A stretch of DNA of 64,000 bases from Ooceraea biroi (GCF_003672135.1 NC_039513.1:14535591-14599590), one strand, 5' to 3'; shown: positions 34,939 through 48,866, numbered from the stretch's first letter. Notes: generated by a model from the sequence alone, not told the origin. A program made the numbers and translations.

Positions 34939-37415
34939 GACTTCAGGCATATACAATTTCAAAGTTTCATTGTCAATTTAGACGAAACAATCGTAACGTC
35001 AGCGATGGTATCGATCAACGATCGCTCGTCAACAAGCAGAAATAATATTCCACACTTATCCACACGCAAGCGAACAATAATGCCGCAGGGAATCTTATTT
35101 TGCATTGTCTAGTAATGAGTAATTCCGTTATCTCATCTGTCTTAATCCTATCCGAGGAATGACATCATCCGCGAGGCTGGGGTAATTTGAAAAAAATCGT
35201 GGGAGAATATCTCGAACGTTTCGACAATAATTCGATGAAATAATTGACGCATTATGCAACGTTATACGCATTTGATTGATACGGAGAATGACGTCGTATC
35301 TATTATACAATTAAATCAATGCCGACTGCAAAACATTGCGTATATTCAATCGAAATTCTGCATTATTAAGTAACATTGTGTGTATTCAGAGAGTATATCA
35401 TGCGGGCCATCAATCCGATCCGCGGAAATCTGGTCGGGTAGGAAAACGGGGGTGCGATATGCCGGGACAGATAGGACAAATCGCGACTGAACTGGGATGC
35501 CTCAGAAGCGATGGAATTTCGTGAGCCAGGGGGTGGGAGCTACCGGCAATGAGCGGAAGATTTGCGAATAATTAGGTGGACCGACAATGGCTGGAGTCCT
35601 GTGGCAGGCCGGATACATAATGTGGCCTGCCACCGACGGGATAATAGACAGAGAAGAACGACTCTATGGGGTTTTAGGATTCGACGGACATAATGGCACT
35701 GGCCTATTGTCTACGTAGCTGCAGACGGCCAACATCCGCCTCCGGGGTCGGCCATGTCAGCTCATCTGCATACCAGCTTACAACCCTTCGGCCGTTTAGT
35801 CTCGAGCATCGAAAACGCTAATTCTACGCCCCGACCACGTTATTCGTCAATGAAACTCAATAGCGTGCTGTTATTATACAATACGTCTCGTTATTCGGCA
35901 AAATGACACCTTTAGATTAATTAGAAGGGACATGCTGATGTGCTTTCAAATAATTCATAACGTATGATTAGCTCGCCACAGCGTGATAATACAGCGCACG
36001 AGCACATGTTGAACTAAAATATACGACAAAGGATCAGGGCTGGATTAAGGCGGCACTAGCGAATCCGTGGAAGTGGTCTACCGCTTCCCGGTAACCCCGA
36101 TAGTGCCTTAATCGGCGGCTCTACGGGAAGCGGTCTCGCGGGACAACAATTCCAGTGTAATTCTTCGGATCGTAAATAACCCCCGATCGAGAGTATCGGA
36201 ATCTGGCTCGCTGAATCCGCGCGGGTAACTCGGGTTGCACTCATGCGAATCGATAGCGCGTAGCTCTGGTAGCACAATCCAAATAAAATCACCGCGACCG
36301 CGATTCCGATCCTACCGTATTTCTCATACCGCGATCATTTTTCAACTATTTGGAATGCTTCGCATAATTGGCAGCTGCCGCGCGTTGACCGACGCGGCAC
36401 ATTGTGCCCGCGAAGCCGCGGCACGCCGGGAACGAAACGGTTTCGTAATAACATTTTGATGTAACGCGCCTTTAAAAATGTTATTTATGGAGCATGCCAT
36501 CAATAACTATAGCCATCGTATCCAGTAAAGACACAAAAATGCATTACATAAGGACTATACGAGAGATGTTTGAGATACTTGCTGCCCGTGTTGAAAATGC
36601 ATGAATGTCTACACAGCGTTTTTATGTAATTTCACGTCACAATCCACGATATTTTCGAGGAGTTATGGTGAAATCAATTTCAGTTATTATACTGCCGCGT
36701 AGTGCATATTTGTGAATATATGAAAATAGCGAAAAAATTGAAATCGATTCCGCACCCAATCAGTAGTCCAGAAAAATAGATCTGTTGGAAGTGCACACGT
36801 AAGTAAATATCTACTACACGTTCACGAATGACCCTGACCCCGGGTAGGCCACGGGGTGACCTGCACCCAGCGATTACAATCACAATGCATCGCCGAGTTC
36901 TCAGGGTAAGACAGGTAGCGCCGTCTGACCTGCATACATTAAATCTAAATCATCGCGCTGTTGCGTGTATGTGTGTGTGCGTGTATCTATACACATATAT
37001 AAAAGAATGATCAAACAATTTTGGTAAAACGAGCTAATTTCTACAACAGCTTTATTCATCAACTACTTCTTGATGCTTGAGAAATGTTGCAGTTATTTGC
37101 CCTGTAAAGAGGAATGTATCTCTTTTCATCTTTGTCTGGTTAAAGACAAGGCAATGCAAGATACGGAAAATAATCGAGAAGAGAAATATTTCAGAAAGCA
37201 AAAAGTCAAGTAAAATAAGTTAATATGAATCTTTTAAAAGTCCTAAGCGAAAATGGTAACACGAGCAGCATTTTCTTTCGCATTACATTATCGGAGGCAG
37301 AAACTGGACTCATCCGTCACGGCACATGTAGCCCGAGAAATACCGAATGTTTAACCGGCACGCATTTAAATGGCACGATTCGCAACATTAACATAACGGT
37401 AAGCGATTCCAGATG
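34939..37415. other. non-coding with two structured inverted repeats
   Basis: No gene recognised. GTGGCAGGCC (35601-35610) and its exact complement (35624-35633) form a 10-bp stem with a 13-nt loop. 36043-36134 holds two interleaved inverted repeats. A plus-strand 99-codon frame at 37225-37524, with a possible donor at 37398, overlaps the better minus-strand exon candidate and is not called. AT-rich and CpG-rich patches alternate. Confidence 0.4.
36043..36134. repeat. interleaved inverted repeats (a-b-a'-b')
   Basis: GATTAAGGCGGCACTA (36043-36058) pairs with TAGTGCCTTAATC (36101-36113) except for a 3-nt bulge. ACCGCTTCCC (36080-36089) pairs exactly with GGGAAGCGGT (36125-36134). The order is that of an H-type pseudoknot if transcribed. 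Alternatively it is debris of a palindromic transposon end. Confidence 0.5.
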
Positions 37416-37762
37416 TCAAAGCTTGACTGCCTGTTCCGCGCTCAAGGGTACCTTGCCGGGATCCCACGGTAAGAAGTTAGACCATTCGGCCTTGAAATCA
37501 GTGATTTCGAATATAGGAGGATAGCTGATGTTTTTTAAATGATATGCAGGATGCACGGCATGGAACTCCGTGAGAAATTGCGGATGATCTTGCTCGCTGG
37601 ATCGGGGCCTTTTTGACAATTGGAGATATGCAAAGTAGGATTCACAATATATGCAAAAGTCGTTTATTGTTGTGTAGAACGGTCGCATTTCGAAAGATGC
37701 GATGTGAAACACTATGCAAATGGCGTAAAACAGTATAGGTTTTTGCGAGAGACCATCTGAAT
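37416..37762 (-). CDS. candidate coding exon, unrecognised protein
   Basis: On the minus strand an acceptor (TTTACTACAG) opens 115 codons without interruption. It reads SDGLSQKPILFYAICIVFHI, then PFYTTINDFCIYCESYFAYL, then DHPQFLTEFHAVHPAYHLKN and WSNFLPWDPGK, and stops at 37416-37418. Third positions are C/T-rich in the way of real codons. The exon may end at the stop or earlier at a donor (GGCAAG/GTACCC near 37450), which would be phase 0. The first ~20 residues are hydrophobic and could be a membrane or signal segment. I do not recognise the family, and neighbouring exons were not found. The plus strand is partly open over the same DNA, but its composition is less codon-like. Confidence 0.45.
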
Positions 37763-40700
37763 CTGTAGTAAATCTTGTTGTATCTCTTAAAAATTTACCG
37801 CAAATTTTTTAAAGATTTTTTTAAGAGAAAAGAATCACTCTCGCTTGCAATTAAATATTATTTTTAAAAATGTAAACTTTAGGGAACGGAAAGCACGTGG
37901 AAAAATTGACTAAAACAGTTTGTCTAAAATACTTTTAATCTTTTCACGAAATTAATATAAATTAATATATTTTATATGTTGAAAAATTTAATATATATAA
38001 ACCGTAATAATGTAATAGCCGTAAGTAGTATTCTAATTTATTCATAGATTCAAATGTGACATACTGTTGCATTCTGTAAATGGTGATGTAATTAACATTT
38101 CCATTTTACCGACAAAATTTGTTATACATTCAGTGCGTGATGCTAGTTACCATAATCTGCTAATTAAGTAAATGCAATTATGACCACTATTAGCTATTCA
38201 AACTAGAATATACCTTGCATAAACAGGACACAGACGCTACACACACTTATAGTGTGGCAGCGAGTTGTATACGGCTTATTTTTCAAAAATGGCATTTCGG
38301 AAATCACCTTTGTTATACATGATTGAATTTACAATTAAAAAACTTTTCTTTAATTTTTGTACTAACAAAAATGTTTATTTTAGCAAAAATAAGTGTGATG
38401 GTGGTGGGGGTATTTTGCAAAATATTAAATTATTGCAAAATTTGATTACATCATATTCAAGAACGTTATTTCCCAGTAAACATTTATTTAAAACATTTTT
38501 TTGTATCTCTCACAGTTTCGAAGATATACTCTAAAAAGCAAATATACTGCCGAATTACCTTTCAGAAAGTGTTTTACCCCTTAAAAGTGAGATTGGGCAC
38601 GTATAAAAAAATACGTGTCTCTTAGATTTTTATATTTGATAACATATTTCAAAGAGAATCAAATCGATTTCGGACAGTTGTGACAGATCCCTTGAAACTG
38701 TGATTAATATCAAACTATGCGACGATGCATAGAATTCTACTTAAGCTATTTTAATTATTTATTGGAAGATTCAGCAAACTAAAAGCGTTCCCTGCTGCAA
38801 CTGTACTCCTCTGGACAATCTTACCCGTTAGAAGCAGCCGTCCACTTCCGCGGATACGACGTTCGTTCCTATGCTCGCAAGCCGGCATGCACTGACCTTC
38901 CACGTTAAACTTTACGTTTATATGCGCCCGTCCACGACGGTATATGGATAACAGGCCAGCCAGCCACACGTCACCGAATCGTGATCCTCGAGAGCTCGAA
39001 GTCGATGTTGTGTAACCACCATCAAAGCTAGAAGTTCTCGACTTCGTGAGGCTGAACGTTTCTAGCACGCGAGCCGACATGTATAAAGGATGAAATACTG
39101 CTCCTTCGTTGCAGTCTCTTATGCTGTTTTCGTTTTCTCCTCCAGGACCACACTCTAAGCGCCTGAGGATAAGATCGTAGGGGATTCGAAACGTAACGAA
39201 CCCATTTAGCCCGTAGCCGTAAACCTACGGCGCACCATCCAATAATCGTGATTAAATTATTTCGTGGTTTCGACACTGTTGGCTTCTCAAGCCTTGCGAT
39301 CATAAAACGTAATCATTACCAGACTAATAAATGATGCCATTCATATCTCTTGGTCATCCGGACTAAATTGATTAAAATCAAGAGTTTCGCGAGGCAATTA
39401 TCGAACAATTTGTTTTACGTGGAGCTACTTGAAAAACGTAAAACACACGTTCGGCGCGCTCGAGTAAGCTGCACCGTGCAAAGCGACGCGACGTCGTTAT
39501 GAGATTCTTGCAGAAAATTGAATTGCGATGAGAAATTTTTTCTCATTAACGATAATTGAAAGTGGAATGTGCAGAGATATTTTGCCGCGGGCGCGTTGGA
39601 TCGCGCAGCGGAGCGGATGAAAAAGCACGTTGCTTGCAGAAAACGTCCGGTTGCGCGTAGTCGAGCTGATACGCGACGATGATGATGCGTGCGTGAAGTA
39701 AATCAAAACTCGACTTGGCCGATTCAGTCGCGCGTTGTTTGCTCGGGGGAGAAGATCTTGCCGCGCTTACGTCGAGCGAGTAGCGCGATTTTGCAGCGGA
39801 CCGGTTGCACACGGCGGATCTTTGAGAGCGCACCGCTTCGACCGATGGAAAACACTTGTTAGCGCTCGGCGAGCGAATAAAGTGGTGCCTGTCCGAACTA
39901 AATGTAGATACATCTTTTATACGCGCTATCGCCAGCATCTGCAGCCGCGATCGAGTTCCCTTTTGCTCTCTTTCGTCCTGTCTCCGTCTCCCGCGCTGGT
40001 CCATGGAGCTCTCGCTCGCTCCTCGTCTCTTTGTCTTTCTCCCCGAGCGAGTGTTTTGCCGGCTGCTGGTATGTGGCCTGCGGTCAAAGCTTCGTGGCAC
40101 CCAAGTCTCGCGTACACCCTGCTGAATTCTTCTTGCGCCTTGTGGCGAATGTCGGCCACTCGCACTTTCGCGGTCGTCGAAAAAATGTTTCAGCAAACGC
40201 ACGTGACAGATAAGAAAAGCGAAAAAGTTTGTGTGTCTAAAGAACAATATTGGAGGGTACTTTAGCTTGGATATAATATTTAGAACTCCTCGCAGTTTTA
40301 GCGATTAATAATCGAGATTTTTAATTCCTCATGCATATAATGCAGAATATAAAAAATAAAATAAAAAATCTCAATAAAGCGATTATCGAAAGTGTTGATC
40401 ACATAATTAAAAGACAAATACAGCTACACATATTTTCTGTGGCAGAACGTGTGCGAAAAATATTTCAATCGGCTTTGAAGCCGTTGTTACGCGTTCGTGT
40501 CTGCTGGCGACGGTGGCTTTGGGCAATTATGAAATTACCGCGATAAGTAGTGTAACAAAAACGCATACTGCGATTGCTACACGTCTGTCCGTGTCGTGAC
40601 TCAAAATCATGTAAAAACGGTGGGTGGAATGTAAGAACTAGCTCGCGACTGGGTGGACAGGATGAGCCGCGCGACGGCGCACCGCCTCCACTAATTAATA

Positions 40701-43700
40701 CCACGAGAGTTAATTATGTCACGAAGCAAGACAATGTTGTCTATCCTCTATCTGCATGCGCGCAACCTGCTAATAACAGGTAGTCGTAGGTTTGCTTAAC
40801 TAGGAGCGCTACAGGTGTCCGCAAAAGTGTTACAGCGTTTTAGCGCTGCGAGCCGAGCCATTGATGAGGGAATTAAAGGTCAGTCCAGTGTAATTTACGT
40901 CGAGGTACTTGCGCCGTCGATGAAGGAAGAGGTGAACGACGGTGGACGACGGGGGACGACGAAAAATATGCCGAGCAGAAAGCCGCCGACTGGGGTAATT
41001 TATGACGCGCGCGTTAATGATGACGCAATACAACGGTACGGAATATGATATAATAAATAAATATAGAAATAACATCTTCGAGAGTAAGAACACACATCGC
41101 GTGCCCCGTCGTCGCTATTAATATGGCGGACGCTCACGAGTTTCCCCTCTCATATGATCGATCCCCGTCGCTTTTTCGTTGCGACTTGTACACGTCAATC
41201 GAATCAAGAACGCGGAATCAACTTAACACTTTACTACTCGGCGAAGCTCATCAATAACGAGTTGTAGTATGTTCCAGGCACGGTAGCCTGTGGACGTATA
41301 TTAATGATACGCTTAACGTACGTACACAAATCGTTGAGAGAAGTTAAACACGCATATATGAATTTAATATCCGTACATGAACATATATGAAGTTCTTTCA
41401 CTAAAGTGGGGGATCTGTCGATAATTTATGCATTGGTATGTAAAAAGAAAAAAAAAAGACTCGTTTCCTGCCACCATCCATCCATGTACGTGAAACTGTG
41501 GAAGGAATAGGAAGCTCGCGTTAACGTATGATATGTACATACATACGTAACGTCGCCAATCACGGACAGTCACGTAGAAAATTGAATTTTAACGAGCGGC
41601 CGTTTCCTCGATTTTCCAGGCGGCTTTTACAGTTTCACCCAGGGAAAGGCGTCGATTGCTCGCATAAACAATGGGACGAGGCGCACGTTCGCGGATGTAT
41701 CACCCGCGATTTCCCGGCAGACATTATCCATAATTAGGAGCGCGGGTACCGAGACGGGGAGCAAACAATGGACGGCTCTTTTCGCATGCGACTAAATACG
41801 TCAGCGCCACGGTAATTGGCCGACAATTACCAGCCGTAGAATCGCGGCGGCGGCTAGTAAGATAGCATGGCCCAGTGGCACGCAAATATGGGAGCGGGAC
41901 TTATCTCGCACAATTTATTTCGACGCGAGAACGTCGGCATTACGTGACGCCGACGTCGGCGAAGCGAGCAGGATGACGCGACGTGGCAAATAACGGTATA
42001 CCGTCGCGATTTTACGCTATTCCTTCCGACGCTCCCGCGAGCGGACTCTCGAGCGGGCCCGCTCGCCTCTCAAAGAAGCGGCGTATTGCTGCGGCGCCGC
42101 AAGAAGATGGAACTCGACGGATTCTTTCGCCGAGGAAGCCTCGACGCGGTGGCACTTTAACAGCGCTTCGGCGTTCGATATCGACAAGAAAGGCACACGA
42201 GGCGAGATCTGCCGACGTGATACACATGAGCACACGCAGCGGGGAGCGCGGTTCATCGTCGCTCGTCGGAGAGCCAGATACCTGCGCAGCAGCGCGAGAG
42301 GGAGAGAAAGAGCGCCGTGATATTTTGTTCCTGTTGCAACAACGACGTCTTCTCTCCCCCACACTCGGGCGACACACGGCAGGCTCATAGAAAATTCCAT
42401 TATTCTATTCTTATCATCGCGCTGACGCGTGGTGCTCGGTATCGACAACGAATACATAATGCAACGTGAGTTTCCGAGCTTGCGCGCGCGAGCGAGGGAC
42501 CCACCGGATGCAACCGAGCTTGCATACTGAGCATCAAAGTCCGTTTACAAAGCCCTCCTACAAAACGTGCTGACTCGTCGTGACGACTCGCCGCCGCTCG
42601 CCCGGCTCCTCGACGTGGTCGAACGTGCCGGGCGACGTTGATCGAAGAGAGGGTAGGCTTGACATCTTCGCGGACACGACGGCGTTCGTACGGCGAGATT
42701 TCCGTGACGCAGTTTTACGTGGGTAGGTAGGTAGATAGGTATATAGCTAGAAGATGTATTGGCGTCGGGATACAGAAGGTTGATCGAAAAGAAAGATGCT
42801 GGTATGACAATTCCGACTTGACACATCCCCCAAATTATTATCTAATGTGATGAAATTTTATTGATCTGACAATCTTAAATTATCACTCGTTATTGAAAAC
42901 GAAAAGGTCAACATAGGAGGCGAATATTACTTTGAGCTTGTTGGACAAAAGTGCATATACGAGAGGTACGCAGTCTAGTGTATTACATAGAAATCTGTGA
43001 TCGGGATCGACATCCGGCCCGGCGATCCCGCGGGCTCACGCGGCGTCGTTGATTGCGCGTCGCGCGGATATGCTACGGGTGGGTTTACATGCGCGCGCGC
43101 GCGCGATTGAAAGATGGCGAGCGCGGCATAAGCGAGAACGAGCCGGCTTGAAAATCCGACTGCTTCAATGGGATCGAACATCATCTAGCGGCGAACGTGG
43201 ACACCGCCCATACGTTGCGTAACCCGTATTAATTAATTATCGGCGTGCGCGGAACGAGCGGAACGCGACACGGGGACGCCACGAAACGTGACTTTTGCGT
43301 CAAACTTGAAGGTTCGTTTCCATCACTTACGTAATCCTCATTGCGACTGTATATACAATCGAAAAAAAACAGATAATTTGCAATTACGATTGTTCTGTTT
43401 CCAGTTAGGGAAACTAATGTACTTTAGGTGCATGCAGAATGTATAGGCTAGGTCGAACATTGCAAATCGCCTCTCGGGACTCGATTCATATCTCCGCGCG
43501 GATTCTCTCAATTAATTCTTGAATTACCACATGGAACTACCGAAATTTAGGAGAGCGCAGGAATCCGTTTAATGGGAAATCGTTCGCGTTCTCTCATCCA
43601 GCGTGTGCATTATGCAGCTGGTACAAACGAGCGAGCCGTGAATTTCGCGTGGCCTGTGCTCTCTCTCATAACTGTCCGTGAAAGCACAATGAGCCGGCCT

Positions 43701-44113
43701 AGATCGCGCCACTTTGGGTCAAGACAATGCGACCATTTGCATGTGGCACTGCTCGCCTTAATTGCGGCCGCATGGTGGTGTGACCGACGATCTCTGTGCC
43801 GTACGGCGTACACTATGCATACTTGGAAACGTAAGCCTTTTGCTTACGGTCGTGTGCTGCTCACGAAACTCGTTTGGTGTTGTTCAAGCATGTTCATCTG
43901 CACGAACGGCAGACCTCACGACCGGCTGATTTTCGAAATTGTCTAAACGGTTTTAGAATTTCTATCATTAGGATATTGCTGCAATTTTTGACAAATATAC
44001 ATATATTCAGAACTGTATAAAAAATTCAAAACGTGAAAGAGACGGCAGAAAAATATAATAAAATGTACATAGAGAGTTTCATGTTAATTTTATAAAGCAG
44101 TAACGCGATCTTA
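37763..44113. other. non-coding; CpG-rich at 39.5-40.2 and 41.6-42.8 kb
   Basis: No gene recognised. The longest frames (233 codons at 39546-40247 minus, 176 at 39735-40265 plus; 121-146 codons at 41983-42457 in three frames) overlap each other on both strands in CpG-rich DNA, so none is credible alone. These two stretches look like promoter-type CpG-rich DNA. 37.8-38.7 kb is AT-rich. A (GC)n run of about 9 units lies near 43090-43106. Confidence 0.4.
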
Positions 44114-44144
44114 GAATTTCTAATATTCTACATATTAGAAATTC
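44114..44144. repeat. perfect 13-bp-arm hairpin
   Basis: GAATTTCTAATAT (44114-44126), 5-nt loop, then its exact complement (44132-44144). The half TTAGAATTTCTA also occurs ~150 bp upstream near 43954-43965. Function unknown. Confidence 0.65.
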
Positions 44145-45413
44145 AAATTAGATGTAATCATTGTAATCAATGATAATTAATATTTTAATAACGTTTTATG
44201 GTCGAGTCTACGAAATGGTATGTTTCAGCATACCTATTTGCGCAAAAATGTCGGCAAACTTTCCGAGAAACAGCTTAATTTTCACAAGAGTTACGTTAAA
44301 TTCTTATTCCAAATTTCAAATTCAGGTATATTAATTCAGGTATTTGTAAATGCATTTGCTACTTTACTCCTCTCACTGTTTTATTAAACACTTAGAAGAT
44401 ACGTTTTTTCGAAACGCTTGCATCGTTATTGTCCCAACGTAAACAAAATTATTCACGTCATCAAGTGTCAAACAGTCAAGCCTTCACATCTGGGTCCAAA
44501 TAGATCCAGGCACCGTTCGGTTAAACTTTTCGATATCATCGATAGATTTGCAAACGCGCGACTGCAAAGCAAAAATATATCGCCATAAAGATAAATCGCG
44601 ATTTATATAATCCATATCACGTAGATAAGACGTACGTATTAATTTCTTTTTATTCCTACAAAGATACAATTTATGTATTCGTGTGTGTGTTACTTAATAA
44701 ATCTTTATCTCTGTTTCACATAACTAGTCATACATACGCAGATAAAATGTAGAATTTATTCAAAAGCTGTAACCGTTTCCTGAGCGCGACAATTGATTCC
44801 TTAATCAAAATATCAGGAATGAAAATATCATGCAGCAAGAGTATCGTTCGTGCAGTTTTTGCAAATACTTCCTTCGCTCGGGTTACTCGGGGCTGTAATA
44901 AACGCTAGGTAGCTTGGTTAATCGGAGATTACACGTGGACTGGAGGTAACATTATTAAAGAGACCCCGGGTCTCTCAACGGCATGCTGTAATTTCAGCGA
45001 TTCATTATCGTCGGCGGGATGTGAATGAAAGAGAGAGGGCGGAAGAAAGGAAAAAAGAGTCATGGCTGTTACACGAAGCGCGTAAACGCCCCGAGAGGCA
45101 TAAAGGGCGCCTCCTTGCGTTTATCGATCTAATTGTCGGCGTGCTTAATTGCGGGGGATGAGAAGCGACCTTGAGGTGGGTCGTCGCCGTCTTCGCCACC
45201 ACGACCAAAGTTCGAGTATCTCGGGACTTCCGTGAGAGGAGGTAATTACGAAAGTGACCTGCCCCAATGAAATTCGCCTCCTTCCATGCAGACCGAGTGT
45301 CTTGTTAATGAAGAAATCTCCCCAGCACGTGTTTCGGTCCACGTGAAACGGAAACTAGTACCGTTTCGTTACAATCGTACGCGAAAGTCAGCTTCATGGT
45401 GATGTTTCCATCA
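44145..45413. other. non-coding, nothing recognised
   Basis: AT-rich to 44.9 kb, mixed afterwards. Only short chance open frames. Confidence 0.4.
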
Positions 45414-45475
45414 CGTGGAAATATTAATATTAATTAAATAATAACGTAGAAATATTAATATTAATTAATTAGAAT
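45414..45475 (+). repeat. 31-bp tandem duplication
   Basis: Two adjacent copies beginning CGTRGAAATATTAATATTAA at 45414 and 45445, nearly identical. A recent replication-slippage or repair duplication. Confidence 0.8.
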
Positions 45476-48400
45476 TCAGAACTTTTAAAAATACGAAAAT
45501 GTTATATGCGCTATACATATATTCCATTTGGAGATTTTACAGTGATGGGAAGGAATATTGAAGAGATACGTAGAAAAATCGTAAACTCTAACTCGACTAT
45601 GTCCGATTATTAAATTAATAATTTAGTCAAATGTAGTCGTCAATAATTGATATATTATGCCGCGGATTAATTAAATATCAAATAACTAATGTGGTTGCAT
45701 ACATTATAAAATGTAATGTATTACCAATAAACCTGTATACATTTCAATGCAACATTCGCTATTATAATGTGTTTAATGACGCCCTGTCGTGAATATAATC
45801 TTGATAAGTTTTCATGTTACACCAAATTAGATGTTAATAGATATGTCGTTCAATAATACAACATATGATACTCTGGTTAAACGTTAATTCAACATATGTA
45901 TACAGATTATTAAGCAACAGACACACACTCTTAATGATATATTAACCTCTTTAATATTAATAATAATATTCTAAATTCTTAAGATATATTTTAAAATCAA
46001 TTTTGATACTATTAAAAAATGATATAAATTCTCCTTTTTATTTTGTGATATATTGATTAAATTCTTTTCCGAATACAACTAGCAGAAGATTAAAAACAGA
46101 ATTATTTTAATATAATATTTTAATGTTAAATTAAATATGCCGTGACGTTAGACCGCACATTTTACAATAATATTCCGGATATACGATAATATGAAATATC
46201 GGGGGACAAGTTTAAATATGTATATTGTGGTGACGGCGAACGCGCGGAAGAGGGAGCAGGATTGGTAAGAACGAATAAGAAATAAGGACGGTTTCAATTC
46301 AAAAAGTCAGAGCAACTGCAGACGCGCCGAGAAAGAGAAATCTCTCGGCTCGTAACCGGTGTGTCTCCTTTGATGGGAAATCCGTGAAAAGTCGAGATTG
46401 AATTATCCTACCGTCGTCGCAGGGATAGAGGCGGACGAGAGAGCAAAACGAGAGAAAAAGGACCAGCGTGGAAAGGGATGACGCGCGAGTGGAAGTGCGG
46501 GCAAGTGGAAGTGAGAAAGAGCGAAGGCGCCGTTCGCGCGCGAGGGGGCGGGAAAATGAGAGAAAATAAAATATACCCCGGCCATTGGCGCGACTTCGTT
46601 TCGTACATTTTATTTGAGCCAATTGGATTTATTTATGCGGGTGGCCCAGGGTTGGGGCGAGAGGGTATGCGAGGCGGAATGGCGCGCGGCCGGTAAAGGA
46701 GTTTCGCTCTTTTCTCACCTCGCCACCCCACCACGCCCTTTCGCTGTCCGGACGCCGTACTTTATTGTATATTTAATTCCTTGTTGTTTATCTCCGTCCC
46801 GTTCCCGTGGCTCGTGCAGGTTTAAACAGATATTTCAGCGGCAGCAAGGCTGCTCGTCAAAGTAAGAGAGAAAAGGAGACCGCGAAATAAGGGTGAAAGA
46901 AGAACGCAAAGCGATCTGAAGGCGACATTACTCTTCGCTCTTCGAGTTTCGCTTCTTCGCTTTTTCTCGAACCTGCATTCTTGACGTATCGCAAAATTTC
47001 TGATCTCTGGAGTAAGCTGAGCAAGATCGATCGATATTTAACAGATACGGCGTGCATGTATGTGAATGTTGGTAAACCATGTATTATTCCATCAGAGTAT
47101 TCTGTGGTTACACTACTCAAACAACTAGATCAATCTAATAAATGCCGGTGAAATTGGTAGAACCAGTTGGATACAAATGCTAGCAGAATAGCCCGTTTCC
47201 GCTTTTGAAACCGCGGGCATCCATTTCATCGGAACCGACCTCACGCGTTGTTAAACAATATACATTTTTATTTGGTTGGTATAACGAATCTGTAGCACAA
47301 ATTGCATGTTACAGCAACTCTGTTGTAATTTACAATGGAACTCAAAATAATGGCCGCATGACTCGTCTCCATTTTTCTTTCTCATCATCAACTTGTCATG
47401 ACAATAATCTGTATAATTGGAGCAACTTCTATAAAAAAAAAAAAACAAGATAAAATTGAGAATGAATGCCAATAATCTTAAATAATTTTTTAAAGTCAGA
47501 TATATGTCTCTCTAATTAAGAAACATCATCAATCTCGAATCATTTTCAATAAGAGACATAATTTCGATAACGTTGTGCTTACGAGCTTTTCCACGACAAA
47601 TATTTTTACGTTTATAAGAGCGCTTTCACCTTCGCGTTTATCAGCGTCTTTGCAAAAATCAGCGACACCTTCGGAGAAAGAAGGAGTGTGGCGCAAAAGC
47701 ACCCAGAAGCCATCGAGAATGGAGAACTGACTTACTTCCGCTTGGTCTATTCGCGCCACCATCCGGCACACGCACGAGCTGTATTCTCACGCTCATTTAC
47801 ATACTCGGCTATACATCAATATATTCGGGGCGGCCGGAAAACGGGCCCCGTTTTGCATACTGGACCCCCCGCTCGTTTCTCCTTTCGTAGGGATCCCAGT
47901 GGGATATTGGGCGGCAGATCCTAAGAAAGGAGTTGCACAAAATACACCCCGCGGATCGTCGCTACGTACACGCCGATCAATTCACCAAGCAACGGATCCA
48001 GCATCCACGCTTCGAAGTATCGCAACGCGGAGCGATTTAAATATGCCAAATGGAGCATGAATGCACATGATCGCATTTTCCAACTTTATTATTATTATTA
48101 TTCGCGTCTTACAATGTTCATTTATGACACAATTGATATCCCATTACTATTTATAACTCAAATCTGCCATTTAATTTGTAAATAAGGAAAATTTAATCAA
48201 GATTCCAATGTGCTTCCGTAGATCTACTTAATCGCATGGATCGATATCTTTTTTAAATAATAAAAAGAATAATTTGAAAACGACTTTTTTGTCCTATGTA
48301 CATTTTGTATGTGTTTGTAGACCGTGGATTAAATCGATACTGATTGAACTGATAAGATATGCATTTTAATCACAGACATGCGACTGTTTGCTTTCTCACA

Positions 48401-48814
48401 AGGGATCAACTCTTCCCTTCTTTTTCAAATTATATTCTATGAAAGATCGCGAAGACGGTAGTGCAAATGGTACATGTATACGAGCCTGGAGGGCGGAATG
48501 TGGATTGCGTAATTTAAATAATTCACGAACCACAAGCGCGTAAAAATAAAGATTAACTTGGCGTTTCTCCGCGAGAGCTTGGAAACTCTTGCAACAAGTG
48601 CTGTCGTAAATACGATAATCGACCGTATTTACGGTGTCACCGCCTCTATAACTTGGTATAACTTGGCCGAATGCGCTCGCGCGCAAGTCGTGATCTCTTA
48701 TTCCGCATTCATTCTGCTTTAATTTACTACACGCCGGCAAGCAAGATCGCCGTGAGAATTGCTTTTCGGACCGATCGCAGCCAGCAGTATCCAACAGGAA
48801 GAAAAAGAGAGAAA

Positions 48815-48817
<3 letters not shown>
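45476..48817. other. non-coding; AT-rich then purine-rich
   Basis: 45.5-46.2 kb is AT-rich. 46.3-46.6 kb is purine-rich on the plus strand and produces Arg/Phe/Ser-rich open frames on the other strand (46299-46622). A (TTA)5 run lies near 48087-48102. No gene recognised. Confidence 0.4.

Positions 48818-48864
<47 letters not shown>
48818..48864. repeat. (GA)n microsatellite
   Basis: Perfect GA run of about 23 units, the longest in the window. It explains the poly-Leu/Ser stretch in the 178-codon minus-strand frame that crosses it. Confidence 0.95.

Positions 48865-48866
<2 letters not shown>

Noticed and set aside
37225..37524. 99-codon plus-strand frame with a donor at ~37398
   Set aside because: Overlaps the minus-strand exon candidate, which has better codon composition and an acceptor. 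Kept only as an alternative.
39546..40265. 233-codon minus and 176-codon plus overlapping frames
   Set aside because: Antiparallel frames in CpG-rich DNA, Ser/Arg-rich, no domain or splice support.
40810..40835. CAGGTGTCCGCAAAAGTGTTA resembling a mariner-type terminus
   Set aside because: No matching inverted end or transposase remnant was found downstream.
41983..42457. Three overlapping frames of 121-146 codons
   Set aside because: Open in three frames on two strands at once, which is a composition effect.
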